From an uncultured Sunxiuqinia sp. (GTDB taxonomy: Bacteria > Bacteroidota > Bacteroidia > Bacteroidales > Prolixibacteraceae): DNA of 64,000 nt. The position numbers were made by a program, and so were the translations under genes. Shown here piece by piece: positions 1 to 7,089 of the stretch. The notes beneath the pieces were generated by a model. The model saw nothing but the letters and a program-made list of their open reading frames with translations, was not told the DNA's origin and did no database searches. How positions within the stretch are numbered: the first letter of the stretch is position 1; every line of letters begins with the position of its first letter. The stretch covers positions 42,739 through 106,738 of the forward strand of contig NZ_OY782768.1 of NCBI RefSeq assembly GCF_963678245.1. Reading direction: 5' to 3'.

Positions 1-87
1 GTTGGAACTGAAGTTGAGATCAGTAATAACTTTGTCAAGAATGGTACAGTTGTAAATCCAACTATCGCCGCCAAGTGGACTTTTTAA
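1..87 (+). CDS. 3' end of an unidentified gene (C-terminal 28 residues)
   Basis: Reading frame 1 is open from the first base to a TAA at 85-87, giving a 28-residue C-terminus that ends in Lys-Trp-Thr-Phe. The alternation of polar and hydrophobic residues and the terminal Phe would suit the last strand of an outer-membrane beta-barrel or a secreted beta-sandwich, but this is too short to assign. It lies 18 nt upstream of the purine permease start on the same strand, so the two could be co-transcribed. Confidence 0.5.
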   Translation, partial: VGTEVEISNNFVKNGTVVNPTIAAKWTF

Positions 88-105
88 TCCAAAATCTCCG
101 ATAAT

Positions 106-1395
106 ATGAAACGTTTTTTCAAACTCGAAGAAAATAATACATCCGTAAAAACGGAAGTACTGGCCGGTATTACCACCTTCATGACAATGGCCTATATTTT
201 GGCGGTAAATCCCAGCATTTTAAGCGCTACCGGAATGGATAAAAATGCACTATTTACAGCCACTGCTCTTGCCGCATTGGTTGCAACTTTAGTAATGGCA
301 TTGGTTGCCCGTTTGCCTTTTGCATTGGCTCCGGGGATGGGACTAAATGCATTTTTTGCTTTCACAGTTGTGCTGGGCATGGGCTACAGCTGGCAATTTG
401 CTTTAACCGCCGTATTTCTCGAAGGTATCATATTCTTGATACTTACAGCCTTTAATATTCGTGAATTGATTGTTAATGCAATTCCGCTTTCATTAAAGCA
501 CGCTGTTTCTGCGGGTATTGGACTATTTATTGCCTTTATCGGACTTCAAGGTGCCGGAGTAATTATAAATAATGACGCTGTGTTGGTTGGTCTCGGAGAT
601 ATGGGATCACCAAGTGTATTGATTGCATTATTTGGTGTATTACTTACCGGCGTACTTTTGGCCTTAAAAGTAAAAGGAGCTCTTTTGATTGGTATTTTTT
701 CGGCTACAATTGCCGGAATTCCATTCGGAGTAACCCAATTGCCAGACGGACATCTGGTTTCCTTGCCCCCTTCAGTCGAGCCTATTTTCTGGAAGTTTGA
801 CTTTTCACAAGTCTTTACAATCGACATGTTGATTGTACTATTTACATTCCTTTTCGTTGATATGTTCGATACAGTTGGCACCCTTGTTGGCGTCTCATCA
901 AAAGCCAACATGCTTACACCAGATGGAAAAGTACCTCGTGCAAAGCAGGCACTATTTGCTGATGCGATAGGAACAACGTTTGGCGCAATGATTGGAACAA
1001 GTACCGTTACAACTTATGTTGAAAGTGCATCAGGTGTTGCCGAAGGAGGTCGTACCGGATTAACTTCTTTGACTACTGCTGGCTTATTCTTCATCGCATT
1101 GTTTTTCGCTCCATTGTTTATCATGATTCCGGGAGCTGCCACGGCACCAGCGCTAATCCTGGTCGGCTTGTTTATGCTTTCGCCAATCATGAAAATAGAT
1201 CTTGAAGATTTTACCGAGTCTATCCCAGCATTCATGACCATCATTATGATGCCATTAACTTATAGCATTGCCGAGGGAATTGTGTTTGGTATGTTGGCTT
1301 ATGTCCTTCTGAAATTGCTAACAGGCAAGCACAAGGAAATTTCGCCAATCATGTACATTCTGGCAGTACTCTTTATATTTAAGTTTATCATTTAA
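106..1395 (+). CDS. NCS2-family purine permease (PbuG/GhxP-like)
   Basis: A 429-aa polytopic inner-membrane protein with about 12-14 hydrophobic segments and no signal peptide. It should import a nucleobase (guanine, hypoxanthine or adenine) by proton symport. Family marks of the COG2252 branch are visible: AGITTFMTMAYILAVNP near residue 20, PGMGLNAFFAF near 76, DMFDTVGTLVG near 252, and TSTVTTYVESASGVAEGG near 300, which carries the substrate-binding half-helix. The length is typical. The ATG at 106 follows the stop of the previous gene by 18 nt, and a strong terminator follows at 1421-1456. The exact substrate cannot be read from sequence. Confidence 0.93.
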   Translation: MKRFFKLEENNTSVKTEVLAGITTFMTMAYILAVNPSILSATGMDKNALFTATALAALVATLVMALVARLPFALAPGMGLNAFFAFTVVLGMGYSWQFALTAVFLEGIIFLILTAFNIRELIVNAIPLSLKHAVSAGIGLFIAFIGLQGAGVIINNDAVLVGLGDMGSPSVLIALFGVLLTGVLLALKVKGALLIGIFSATIAGIPFGVTQLPDGHLVSLPPSVEPIFWKFDFSQVFTIDMLIVLFTFLFVDMFDTVGTLVGVSSKANMLTPDGKVPRAKQALFADAIGTTFGAMIGTSTVTTYVESASGVAEGGRTGLTSLTTAGLFFIALFFAPLFIMIPGAATAPALILVGLFMLSPIMKIDLEDFTESIPAFMTIIMMPLTYSIAEGIVFGMLAYVLLKLLTGKHKEISPIMYILAVLFIFKFII

Positions 1396-1420
1396 GAAAC
1401 AATATAAAGTCAAGCTTAAG

Positions 1421-1456
1421 AAAGCTCCAAGGGGATTAACCTTTGGAGCTTTTTTA
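1421..1456 (+). terminator. Rho-independent terminator of the purine permease
   Basis: The stem AAAGCTCCAA (1421-1430) pairs with TTGGAGCTTT (1443-1452). Inner GG/CC pairs extend it, and a run of six T follows (1451-1456). It sits 26 nt after the permease stop on the coding strand. Confidence 0.85.
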
Positions 1457-1878
1457 TGTTGCTTCGCTCCAAGATCAGCTTAAGCAAGGAGTAGTGCGAT
1501 GAAAAAGATGATAGCAAGTACATGTGCTTATCGACAAAGAATAATCTCCATCCCGTGCACTTCCAGTTGCTTATACGAATACGCAAATGGTAATCGTTTC
1601 TAAATGGCTTCGAAAAGAGGCTAGAAAAGTACTCACAACAGAAATAAACGGTAGCACGACCAAACTATATCGACAGATCACTGGAATTGCAGAATAGGCC
1701 AATGAAGCACTAGACCATAAAAATCAAATTCGCACTGAAGAAGTCTCAGAATTAAGCGTACAGAAATAAGCTCTTTGGCTACACAATTGAAGCGTCCAAC
1801 ATGAACAGCCCTCGGGTACTCCTTTAAAATAAAACCCCAGACACAACTAAATAAACGATCTGAAAATATAATGGTCAC
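1457..1878. other. Gene-poor stretch, no recognisable gene
   Basis: About 420 nt between the permease terminator and the palindromic terminator at 1879-1926. Every frame on both strands is broken into pieces shorter than 70 codons. The longest (minus strand, 1678-1878) has no recognisable motif, no clear ribosome-binding site and no conserved-looking composition. Short plus-strand frames of about 35 codons begin at ATGs around 1500 and 1589 and are equally anonymous. It may be decayed coding sequence or spacer. Confidence 0.5.
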
Positions 1879-1926
1879 AAGAAAACAGGCCGTTTCAAAA
1901 TTAATTTTGAAACGGCCTGTTTTCTT
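1879..1926. terminator. Perfect 48-nt palindromic (bidirectional) terminator
   Basis: Positions 1879-1926 equal their own reverse complement over all 48 nt: arms with a CAGGCCG core, A-rich on the outer left and T-rich on the outer right. Transcribed either way it gives a long hairpin with a U-tract. It lies 55 nt downstream of the stop of the minus-strand TPR lipoprotein gene, which it probably terminates, and it would also stop plus-strand read-through. Confidence 0.85.
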
Positions 1927-1981
1927 TTAGCTTCCTAGTCTAATAGCTCATTGGCTATTTAGGATAGTATATCTTGAGCGC

Positions 1982-3736
1982 TTATTTTACAATCTCTTGA
2001 AATTTAGCGTCATTCCAGTATTTTGCAAATTCTAAGTCTGTTGCTGCTTTCTCTTTTAATTCAGGCTTCATTTCAACAGCGTTTTCCAAGCTTTCGTACA
2101 TCAGGTTTTCTTTCGCGGTACGAGCACCTACAACTGCTTTAAAGTATTCTTTCATGTAGCAACCTTCCCAAGTACAGTTCTCCAATGATTTCAATGCACC
2201 ATTATTGTCACCTGCCAAGATTTTAGCTAAACCTACGTTTGGAGAATCGCTATCGCCGAACAATTTAACCGCTTTGTCGTATTCACCTTTTTTCAAGGCT
2301 ACAATACCCAAGTTGTAATTTACTTCGTCGCCAGCACCTGAAGCTGCTCCGAATAATGATTCAGCCTTCTCAACATCACCATTATGCAATGCAACAGCAC
2401 CTAAGTTATTTTTAATGATTGGCTCGCTCGAAGCTAAACCTTCAGCTTTTTCAAATAATGGTTTTGCCTCATCAAATTTTCCTTGCTGAGCCAATACCAT
2501 CCCTGCGTTATTATAACCTCTCCAGTCTTTTGGGTATACTTTAGAAAAAGAGTTATAAATAGCTAATTTTTTGTTTTGATCAGTAGTTAAAGTAGCAGCA
2601 TAAAGCAATTCTGCTGGATTCAACGATGATGGATCAGAATCAGCTAAAGCAGCAATTTCCTCATCAGTTTTTCCAATCAAATCAACGCTAGCTGAAATCT
2701 TTGCACGACGTAATTCAGGAAGAATTTTGTCAGCAACTACCGTAAACGCCTGAGATAAATTTCTGATTTCACGCTCACGAACTTCAGGATCAGAATACAT
2801 AGAAAGAACACGCAAGATCAATTCTTTATCCTGAATGTCTGACTCTTCCATTTTTTCTTTAAAACCTTCCCAATCTTCGGGAGTGAATTTTGTTTTCAAC
2901 TCAGCCTCGATGTTATCTCTTCTAAGTTGACGAGAAACTACTTTGTTTGAAGATCCTTCACGTTGCTGTGACAGCTTAGCATTCCAATCCAACTCACCAT
3001 CAGGAGATGCATAAGCCGAGATCTCAACACCTTTTAATTCCTTACGTTCTGCTTCAAAAGCGTCTTTTGTATAAGCATACAATTTTTCAATGTCATCACC
3101 TTTCAGTTCAGTTCCGCGAACATATGAACTGTTTATTAGGTAATGAATGTCAGCTACATACTGATCAGGGACAACACGTTGAAATTCATCAATATTCGGA
3201 TCGTAAATACCTGTAGTATTTTTCTCACGTTGAACACCCAAAATAGGAGTAGGATAGTTGATTACCATTTCTGAAGTCGCGATTACACCATCAGCAACTT
3301 TGATTGGCTCAAAGTCAAGGCTTTTGCTTCCTTGCGAAGCCGTAATCCGAATTTCAAGATCCGACATACGCATGTCGTCTTTATAATCAACTGCATCTTT
3401 ATATGCAAAGCTTCCTCCATTTGAATAGCTGATAACTTTATTGTTGGCATCAACCTTTTCACCTTGCAAGGTTACCGGCTCGAATGCTGTTTCACCACCC
3501 TCGTAGGTTAACACCGGAGTGGCAACCAAGGTAGCTTTTTTGTTGAAGTATTTCGCGGGAAACCGACCATTGATCGCAACATCCACATCGCCACCATGGG
3601 CTTCTAATATTTCAGGTGTTACATTAAAATCGATTTGGTCTGCGTTCTTCTTCATCTTTTGTAAGCCAGAACAGCCTGCAAAAAGCACAGCAGCCAGAGC
3701 AAAAAAGGCAAGAGGTTTTAAGCTAATTTTTTTCAT
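1982..3736 (-). CDS. TPR-containing lipoprotein with OmpA-like middle region
   Basis: A 584-aa protein with a lipoprotein signal (lipobox LFAGC, Cys22), so anchored to a membrane facing the periplasm or surface. Residues about 30-180 form a beta-rich N-terminal part. Residues 190-360 contain VEISAYASPDGELDWN followed by SQQREG, which resembles an OmpA-family fold without the usual peptidoglycan-binding residues. Residues about 370-560 hold tetratricopeptide-like repeats such as YNNAGMVLAQQGKFDEAKPL. The gene stands alone: downstream is the palindromic terminator, and the upstream deoxynucleoside kinase ends 96 nt away on the same strand. A structural or scaffold role is inferred; the substrate or partner is unknown. 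Confidence 0.75.
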   Translation of the reverse strand: MKKISLKPLAFFALAAVLFAGCSGLQKMKKNADQIDFNVTPEILEAHGGDVDVAINGRFPAKYFNKKATLVATPVLTYEGGETAFEPVTLQGEKVDANNKVISYSNGGSFAYKDAVDYKDDMRMSDLEIRITASQGSKSLDFEPIKVADGVIATSEMVINYPTPILGVQREKNTTGIYDPNIDEFQRVVPDQYVADIHYLINSSYVRGTELKGDDIEKLYAYTKDAFEAERKELKGVEISAYASPDGELDWNAKLSQQREGSSNKVVSRQLRRDNIEAELKTKFTPEDWEGFKEKMEESDIQDKELILRVLSMYSDPEVREREIRNLSQAFTVVADKILPELRRAKISASVDLIGKTDEEIAALADSDPSSLNPAELLYAATLTTDQNKKLAIYNSFSKVYPKDWRGYNNAGMVLAQQGKFDEAKPLFEKAEGLASSEPIIKNNLGAVALHNGDVEKAESLFGAASGAGDEVNYNLGIVALKKGEYDKAVKLFGDSDSPNVGLAKILAGDNNGALKSLENCTWEGCYMKEYFKAVVGARTAKENLMYESLENAVEMKPELKEKAATDLEFAKYWNDAKFQEIVK

Positions 3737-3832
3737 GTCGACAGTATTAAAATATTTGATTTTATAATTATTCAGTACTCGTTTACAAAATTAGCAATGT
3801 TTTAGTGAAATAAAAGAATATTGAACACTTTT

Positions 3833-4471
3833 TTAATCCATCAAAAACCTGTTAACCCCAGTAGAATAGTCGTTTTCGAAAATAGCAGAACACAATCTTT
3901 CATACTGATTCTCATCGTCGACGAAATCAATTTTAGTGGTATCAATAATCAAAATCGGGAACTCATTTTGTCTTTTGAAGAACGAAAAATAACCGGCTCT
4001 GATTTTCTCTAAATAATCGGGATCGATGTTTCGTTCATAATCTCGTCCTCGTTTCTTTATATTCTGAAGCAATTTATCGACATCGGAATGCAAATAAACA
4101 TACAAATCGGGCTTTGGAAGTTTATCGTAAATAATCGTGAAAAACCGCTCGTACAGCAAGTACTCATCTCGGGAAAGTGTGTTTTGAGCGAAAATCAGAG
4201 ACTTCATGAAATAATAGTCCGAAATCAAAAAAGAGCTGAACAGTTCAAACTCGCGAATATTGTTTTTCAGCTGATTATAGCGATCTGCCAAAAAAGACAT
4301 TTCGAGCGGGAAAGCAAACTTTTCTTGGTCTTCATAAAATTTGGGTAAAAAGGGGTTATCCTCAAATCCCTCAAGTAATTTCCGCGCTCCATACTGTTTG
4401 GCAATACGGTTTACCAATGTAGTTTTTCCCGAACCAATATTTCCTTCAATGACTAAATAGTTGATCTTCAT
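3833..4471 (-). CDS. Deoxynucleoside kinase
   Basis: A 212-aa soluble kinase of the deoxynucleoside/deoxyguanosine/deoxyadenosine kinase family, which phosphorylates deoxynucleosides for nucleotide salvage. The P-loop GNIGSGKTT is at residues 8-16, the substrate-side DRY is in LADRYNQL, and the lid arginines are in KKRGRDYERN. The start was set at the ATG at 4471, directly before the P-loop strand; a longer frame to 4588 would add 39 atypical residues copied from duplicated intergenic DNA. Just upstream lies a displaced 3' end of the prolyl oligopeptidase gene. A divergent fragment of a similar kinase gene lies about 4.1 kb away at 8518-8616. Confidence 0.92.
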   Translation of the reverse strand: MKINYLVIEGNIGSGKTTLVNRIAKQYGARKLLEGFEDNPFLPKFYEDQEKFAFPLEMSFLADRYNQLKNNIREFELFSSFLISDYYFMKSLIFAQNTLSRDEYLLYERFFTIIYDKLPKPDLYVYLHSDVDKLLQNIKKRGRDYERNIDPDYLEKIRAGYFSFFKRQNEFPILIIDTTKIDFVDDENQYERLCSAIFENDYSTGVNRFLMD

Positions 4472-4517
4472 AACAAAAAAATTCCGAAAGCATTTTAACT
4501 TCCGGAACATAAAAGTA

Positions 4518-4662
4518 CAATATTTCCTGTTGAATAATAAACTCAGGACTACATCTTCATTCCTAAATGATAAAAGAGAAATGACCACACATCCGTGTAT
4601 TCTTCAATCACTTTAGCAGTGGGTTTTCCGGCTCCATGCCCCGCTTTTACATCTATGCGAAT
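4518..4662. repeat. Direct repeat DR1 flanking the accessory island (left copy)
   Basis: 145 bp nearly identical to 8608-8752 (offset 4090; about 11 mismatches by eye). It covers the intergenic DNA and last codons of the prolyl oligopeptidase gene. The first 95 bp are almost identical. Most mismatches lie in the coding part and are synonymous. Together the two copies bracket the RAYT/Rhs/toxin island. Confidence 0.9.
4549..4662 (-). pseudogene. Displaced 3' end of a prolyl oligopeptidase gene
   Basis: The last 37 codons or so of the peptidase, ending in TAG at 4549-4551. The encoded residues include the catalytic-histidine motif KAGHGAGKP and the C-terminus [10 protein letters not shown], and match the C-terminus of the intact gene (8639-10744) residue for residue. 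About nine base changes are silent. Homology stops at about 4662, where REP1 begins. It has no start and cannot be functional. It is evidence for a duplication or recombination at this boundary. Confidence 0.9.
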
Positions 4663-4670
4663 CCCGCCTG

Positions 4671-4701
4671 TCCCTCGTTTGAGCGAAGCGGAAACGAGGG
4701 G
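4671..4701. repeat. REP-like hairpin 1 (3' side of RAYT 1)
   Basis: Inverted repeat CCCTCGTTT (4672-4680) / AAACGAGGG (4692-4700) with an 11-nt loop containing GAGCGAAGC. The same hairpin occurs at 6098-6128, each time 27 nt beyond the stop codon of a RAYT transposase. Such placement is the hallmark of REP sequences mobilised by RAYTs. Confidence 0.8.
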
Positions 4702-4728
4702 TTCGCTGTCCTGAGTTTGTAACTCATT

Positions 4729-5280
4729 TCACAATGTTGTTTGGACATTCACAAATCCTTTTTCCCCGGCATAATCTCTTGCCGAACTGTAAAGATAATC
4801 TTCTGCCCGTGAAACAATCATTGCGCGGACCGGATTTTCATGCGTATAATTAATCCGTTGCTCAATCAATCTCGTATTATCCAGCAAAATGGCATGGTTT
4901 GTTTCCTGACAAAATTTATAGGTTTTGATTCTGTTATCAAACTTTCCGGTATACCGAAAGCGGTACAGCATCCATTCCTTCCGGCTTTCTCCTTGATTTT
5001 CAACAATAGCTTCAATGATGGCTTTACTAGTAAACTTCTTAAAATCCCGGAGAATGTCCGGCAACAAATGCCCTTCTTTTGCCCTTACTATTAAATGCAC
5101 ATGATTTGTCATGATGCACCAGGCAAATAGTTCAAGTCCTTTGTGTTTCTGACAATAATCCAAGTTCTCAACTAAAATGTTCTTGTACTCATTGCGCGTA
5201 AAAACATCTACCCACCCTTGAACAGCAAAGGACACGAAATAAACTCCATCAGCATTATGAAACTTATACTTACGGCTCAT
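4729..5280 (-). mobile_element. REP-associated tyrosine transposase (RAYT), intact copy
   Basis: A 183-aa Y1/IS200-type HUH transposase. The HUH motif is NHVHLIV (His60, His62) and the likely catalytic tyrosine is Tyr145 in QRINYTHENPVRA. Length and motif order fit chromosomal RAYTs rather than self-mobile IS200. A REP hairpin lies 27 nt downstream of the stop. The 3' half of the gene, including downstream DNA, is almost identical to the second copy at 6156-6707 (offset 1427), while the 5' halves are clearly divergent. That points to gene conversion or mosaic duplication. The ATG at 5280 is the only sensible start. The RAYT role (REP/REPIN dispersal) is known for the family; activity here is not shown. 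Confidence 0.88.
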
Positions 5281-5357
5281 TGAGTTTTGTACTAATAAGG
5301 CAAAGATAAGAAGACAACCCGGAAGTTATAATATCTTAACTGGCTTAGCCCAACAAA

Positions 5358-5378
5358 GCACGGATCACAGATCCGCGC
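5358..5378. repeat. Palindrome at the Rhs-fragment edge
   Basis: GCACGGATC (5358-5366), a 3-nt spacer, then GATCCGCGC (5370-5378): 9-bp arms with one mismatch. It marks the point where the YD-repeat reading frame to its right stops making sense. It differs in sequence from the CCCCTCG hairpins. Confidence 0.6.
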
Positions 5379-5499
5379 TAGCGGGGGGTATCCGGTAAAG
5401 ATAACCACTGCTGGTGTCATAATCGTACTGTTCATACTCCGTAGTTCCGTTAAAATATTTGCGGTACAGGCGGCCTTTGCTGTCGTATTCAAAAGTAAT
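5379..5499 (-). pseudogene. Rhs/YD-repeat protein fragment
   Basis: Read on the minus strand from a TAA at 5500-5502, the frame encodes EYDSKGRLYRKYF, then GTTEYEQYDYD and SSGYLYRI. These are YD repeats as found in Rhs and teneurin-type polymorphic toxin shells. Only about 37 codons survive, bounded by a stop at the 5' side and the palindrome at the 3' side. The annotated-length frame in another register at 5292-5492 is a shadow. It indicates that an Rhs gene once occupied or recombined into this island. Confidence 0.85.
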
Positions 5500-5571
5500 T
5501 TATAAGAAGCTACCCTGCAACTGCCTGATAGCTTCTTTGGTTTGTTAAATTACTTTCTCACATATTGTCTA

Positions 5572-5982
5572 TTAAAGATTTTGCCAATCAACTGTGCTAT
5601 ATAAGTAAATAGAACAAACCAGACTAACCATTATCAGTAGTGAAACAAAAATTACACAAAAGATTCCGAACCGATCCTTCTTTTTATTAAGTCCCTCAAA
5701 CATCAGGATTTTGTCCTTCCATTTTCCTTTATGTAAAAAATAAAAGTGATTAAACGCATAAACGGACATGCTCCCAATTATGGGTAAAGTTGCTGATTCA
5801 GGTAATAGATCCAGTTTAAATTTGTACATAAAAAAACCGTAAATTGACAATAATACAAAACCAGTTAACAAACAAATCGTTATCACTGCTTTCCAATCAC
5901 TCCACCAACGAGAGGGAGCGTTTTCCCAGAATCGATAAATGACATAAAAAAAGTAATCATAAATCTTTTGTACCGTTCCCAT
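5572..5982 (-). CDS. Small membrane protein, possible orphan immunity gene
   Basis: A 136-aa protein with three probable transmembrane segments (about residues 32-54, 68-82 and 104-126). The N-terminus carries VQKIYDYFFYVIYRFWENAP followed by SRWWSDWK. The ATG at 5982 has a GGAGG ribosome-binding site nine bases upstream. The frame can extend to a TTG at 5988, but this is less likely. It begins two bases after the stop codon of a truncated toxin-like tail (5985-6071), the usual place for an immunity gene in a polymorphic toxin locus. No family is recognised with certainty. Immunity function is inferred only from position and membrane topology. Confidence 0.6.
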   Translation of the reverse strand: MGTVQKIYDYFFYVIYRFWENAPSRWWSDWKAVITICLLTGFVLLSIYGFFMYKFKLDLLPESATLPIIGSMSVYAFNHFYFLHKGKWKDKILMFEGLNKKKDRFGIFCVIFVSLLIMVSLVCSIYLYSTVDWQNL

Positions 5983-5984
5983 TA

Positions 5985-6071
5985 TCAATACCCTCCAATA
6001 TCTTTATACATATTCCAGCTTGGACCTAATATGTTCTGATTTTTTTGAATTAGCCTGCTTTGATCATTAAT
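5985..6071 (-). pseudogene. C-terminal tail of a lost toxin gene
   Basis: An open frame of about 28 codons ends in TGA at 5985-5987 with the residues INDQSRLIQKNQN, then ILGPSWNMYKDIGGY. Upstream the frame hits a TAG and runs into REP hairpin 2. It abuts the small membrane-protein gene, so it looks like the remaining tail of the toxin that gene once accompanied. The call rests on context and could be wrong. Confidence 0.4.
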
Positions 6072-6097
6072 AGTGCCACCCCGCTACCCCCGAACTG

Positions 6098-6128
6098 CCC
6101 CTCGTTTGAGCGAAGCGGAAACGAGGGG
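6098..6128. repeat. REP-like hairpin 2 (3' side of RAYT 2)
   Basis: CCCCTCGTTT (6098-6107) / AAACGAGGGG (6119-6128), the same element as hairpin 1 with one more base pair. It lies 27 nt past the stop of the second RAYT. Confidence 0.8.
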
Positions 6129-6155
6129 TTCGCTGTCCTGAGTTTGTAACTCATT

Positions 6156-6707
6156 TCACAATGTTGTTTGGACATTTACAAATCCTTTTTCCCCGGCATA
6201 ATCTCTTGCCGAACTGTAAAGATAATCTTCTGCCCGTGAAACAATCATTGCGCGGACCGGATTTTCATGCGTATAATTAATCCGTTGCTCAATCAATCTC
6301 GTATTATCCAGCAAAATGGCATGGTTTGTTTCCTGACAAAATTTATAGGTTTTGATTCTGTTATCAAACTTTCCGGCATACCGAAAGCGGTACAACATCC
6401 ATTCTTTTCGGCTTTCCGGTTCTTTTTCAATCATCTTCAAAATTGTCTTTGAAGTGAACTTCTTAAAATCCCGGATTATATCGCTTATCCTGAAATGTTC
6501 TTTTGCCTGGCAAACTAAATGCAAGTGGTTTGACATTAGGCTTCAGGCAAACAATTCCAGTCCTTTGTTTTCGATGCAATAGTTTAAGGAATCAGCTATA
6601 ACAACTTTGTATTCTTTTCGTGTAAAGACATCAATCCAGTCAATTACCGTAAAGGTTAAAAAGTATAGGCCATTTTGATCGGTGATAAAATAGTTGTCGG
6701 CAGACAT
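6156..6707 (-). pseudogene. REP-associated tyrosine transposase, inactivated by a nonsense codon
   Basis: The full frame from the ATG at 6705-6707 would encode 183 residues, exactly the length of the intact copy. It starts MSADNYFITDQNGLYFLTFT and later reads GLELFA-stop-SLMSNHLHLV. The in-frame TGA at 6543-6545 replaces the Trp codon found in the intact copy (LFAWCIMTNH), a one-base TGG to TGA change just before the HUH histidines. The remaining open piece from 6536 starts inside the HUH motif and should be dead. The 3' half matches the intact copy almost base for base; the 5' half does not. Confidence 0.88.
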
Positions 6708-6817
6708 TTTTAATTGAAAGATATTAAGAAATGCTTCTCAATGCAATACGTCTGTGTATTGTCGTTACAAACGACGACCAGCTTACCCCTCGTCAACGCT
6801 CACGCTAAGACGAGGGG
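6681..6817. repeat. 137-bp direct repeat, copy A (RAYT 2 start plus REP hairpin 3)
   Basis: Repeated at 6879-7015 with an offset of 198 and only a handful of mismatches by eye. The unit contains the first codons of the dead RAYT, its upstream leader and a REP-like hairpin, so the RAYT 5' end and its REP were duplicated together. Confidence 0.9.
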
Positions 6818-6818
6818 T
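6785..6818. repeat. REP-like hairpin 3
   Basis: CCCCTCGTC (6786-6794) / GACGAGGGG (6809-6817) with a 14-nt interior. It shares the CCCCTCGT outer stem with hairpins 1 and 2 but has a different loop, so it is a second REP subtype on the 5' side of RAYT 2. Confidence 0.8.
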
Positions 6819-6878
6819 AGGTGGGGCAAACTTTTGCTTTTGCAAAGCAAGGCACGGGACACAGACCAGCGCCAGTAA

Positions 6879-7015
6879 GGAGATAAAATAGTTGTCGGCA
6901 GACGTTTTTAATTGAAAGATATTAAGAAATGCTTTTCAATGCAATACGGCTGTGTATTGTCGTTACAAACGACCATCAGCTTACCCCTCGTCACCGCTAA
7001 CGCTAAGACGAGGGG
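6879..7015. repeat. 137-bp direct repeat, copy B
   Basis: Second copy of the 6681-6817 unit. Its RAYT start codon is mutated (ACG in place of ATG) and it leads into REP hairpin 4. About 60 nt of unrelated sequence separates the copies. Confidence 0.9.
6984..7015. repeat. REP-like hairpin 4
   Basis: CCCCTCGTC (6984-6992) / GACGAGGGG (7007-7015), same subtype as hairpin 3 with small changes in the interior. Confidence 0.78.
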
Positions 7016-7056
7016 GCTTAAATACTTCTTTAATAAAAATATTGCTGCTCTATAAA

Positions 7057-7088
7057 GTAAAAAAGCCCGATTGCTCGGGCTTTTTTAT
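7057..7088 (-). terminator. Terminator of the toxin/immunity operon
   Basis: AAAGCCCGA, a 4-nt loop TTGC (7071-7074), then TCGGGCTTT. The A-run on the plus strand (7059-7064) gives a U-tract for minus-strand transcripts. It lies just beyond the stop of the immunity gene at 7090; the T-run on the other side makes it potentially bidirectional. Confidence 0.85.
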
Positions 7089-7089
7089 T

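Noticed and set aside
1678..1878. 66-codon minus-strand ORF
   Set aside because: No ribosome-binding site, no recognisable motif, and it runs into the palindromic terminator.
5292..5492. 66-codon minus-strand ORF in the Rhs fragment
   Set aside because: It is a shadow: the frame one register over gives clear YD repeats, while this one has no motif and odd composition.
6543..6545. TGA read as Trp (recoding) in the second RAYT
   Set aside because: Other genes here end in TGA normally and encode Trp with TGG; the second copy is better explained as a dead duplicate.
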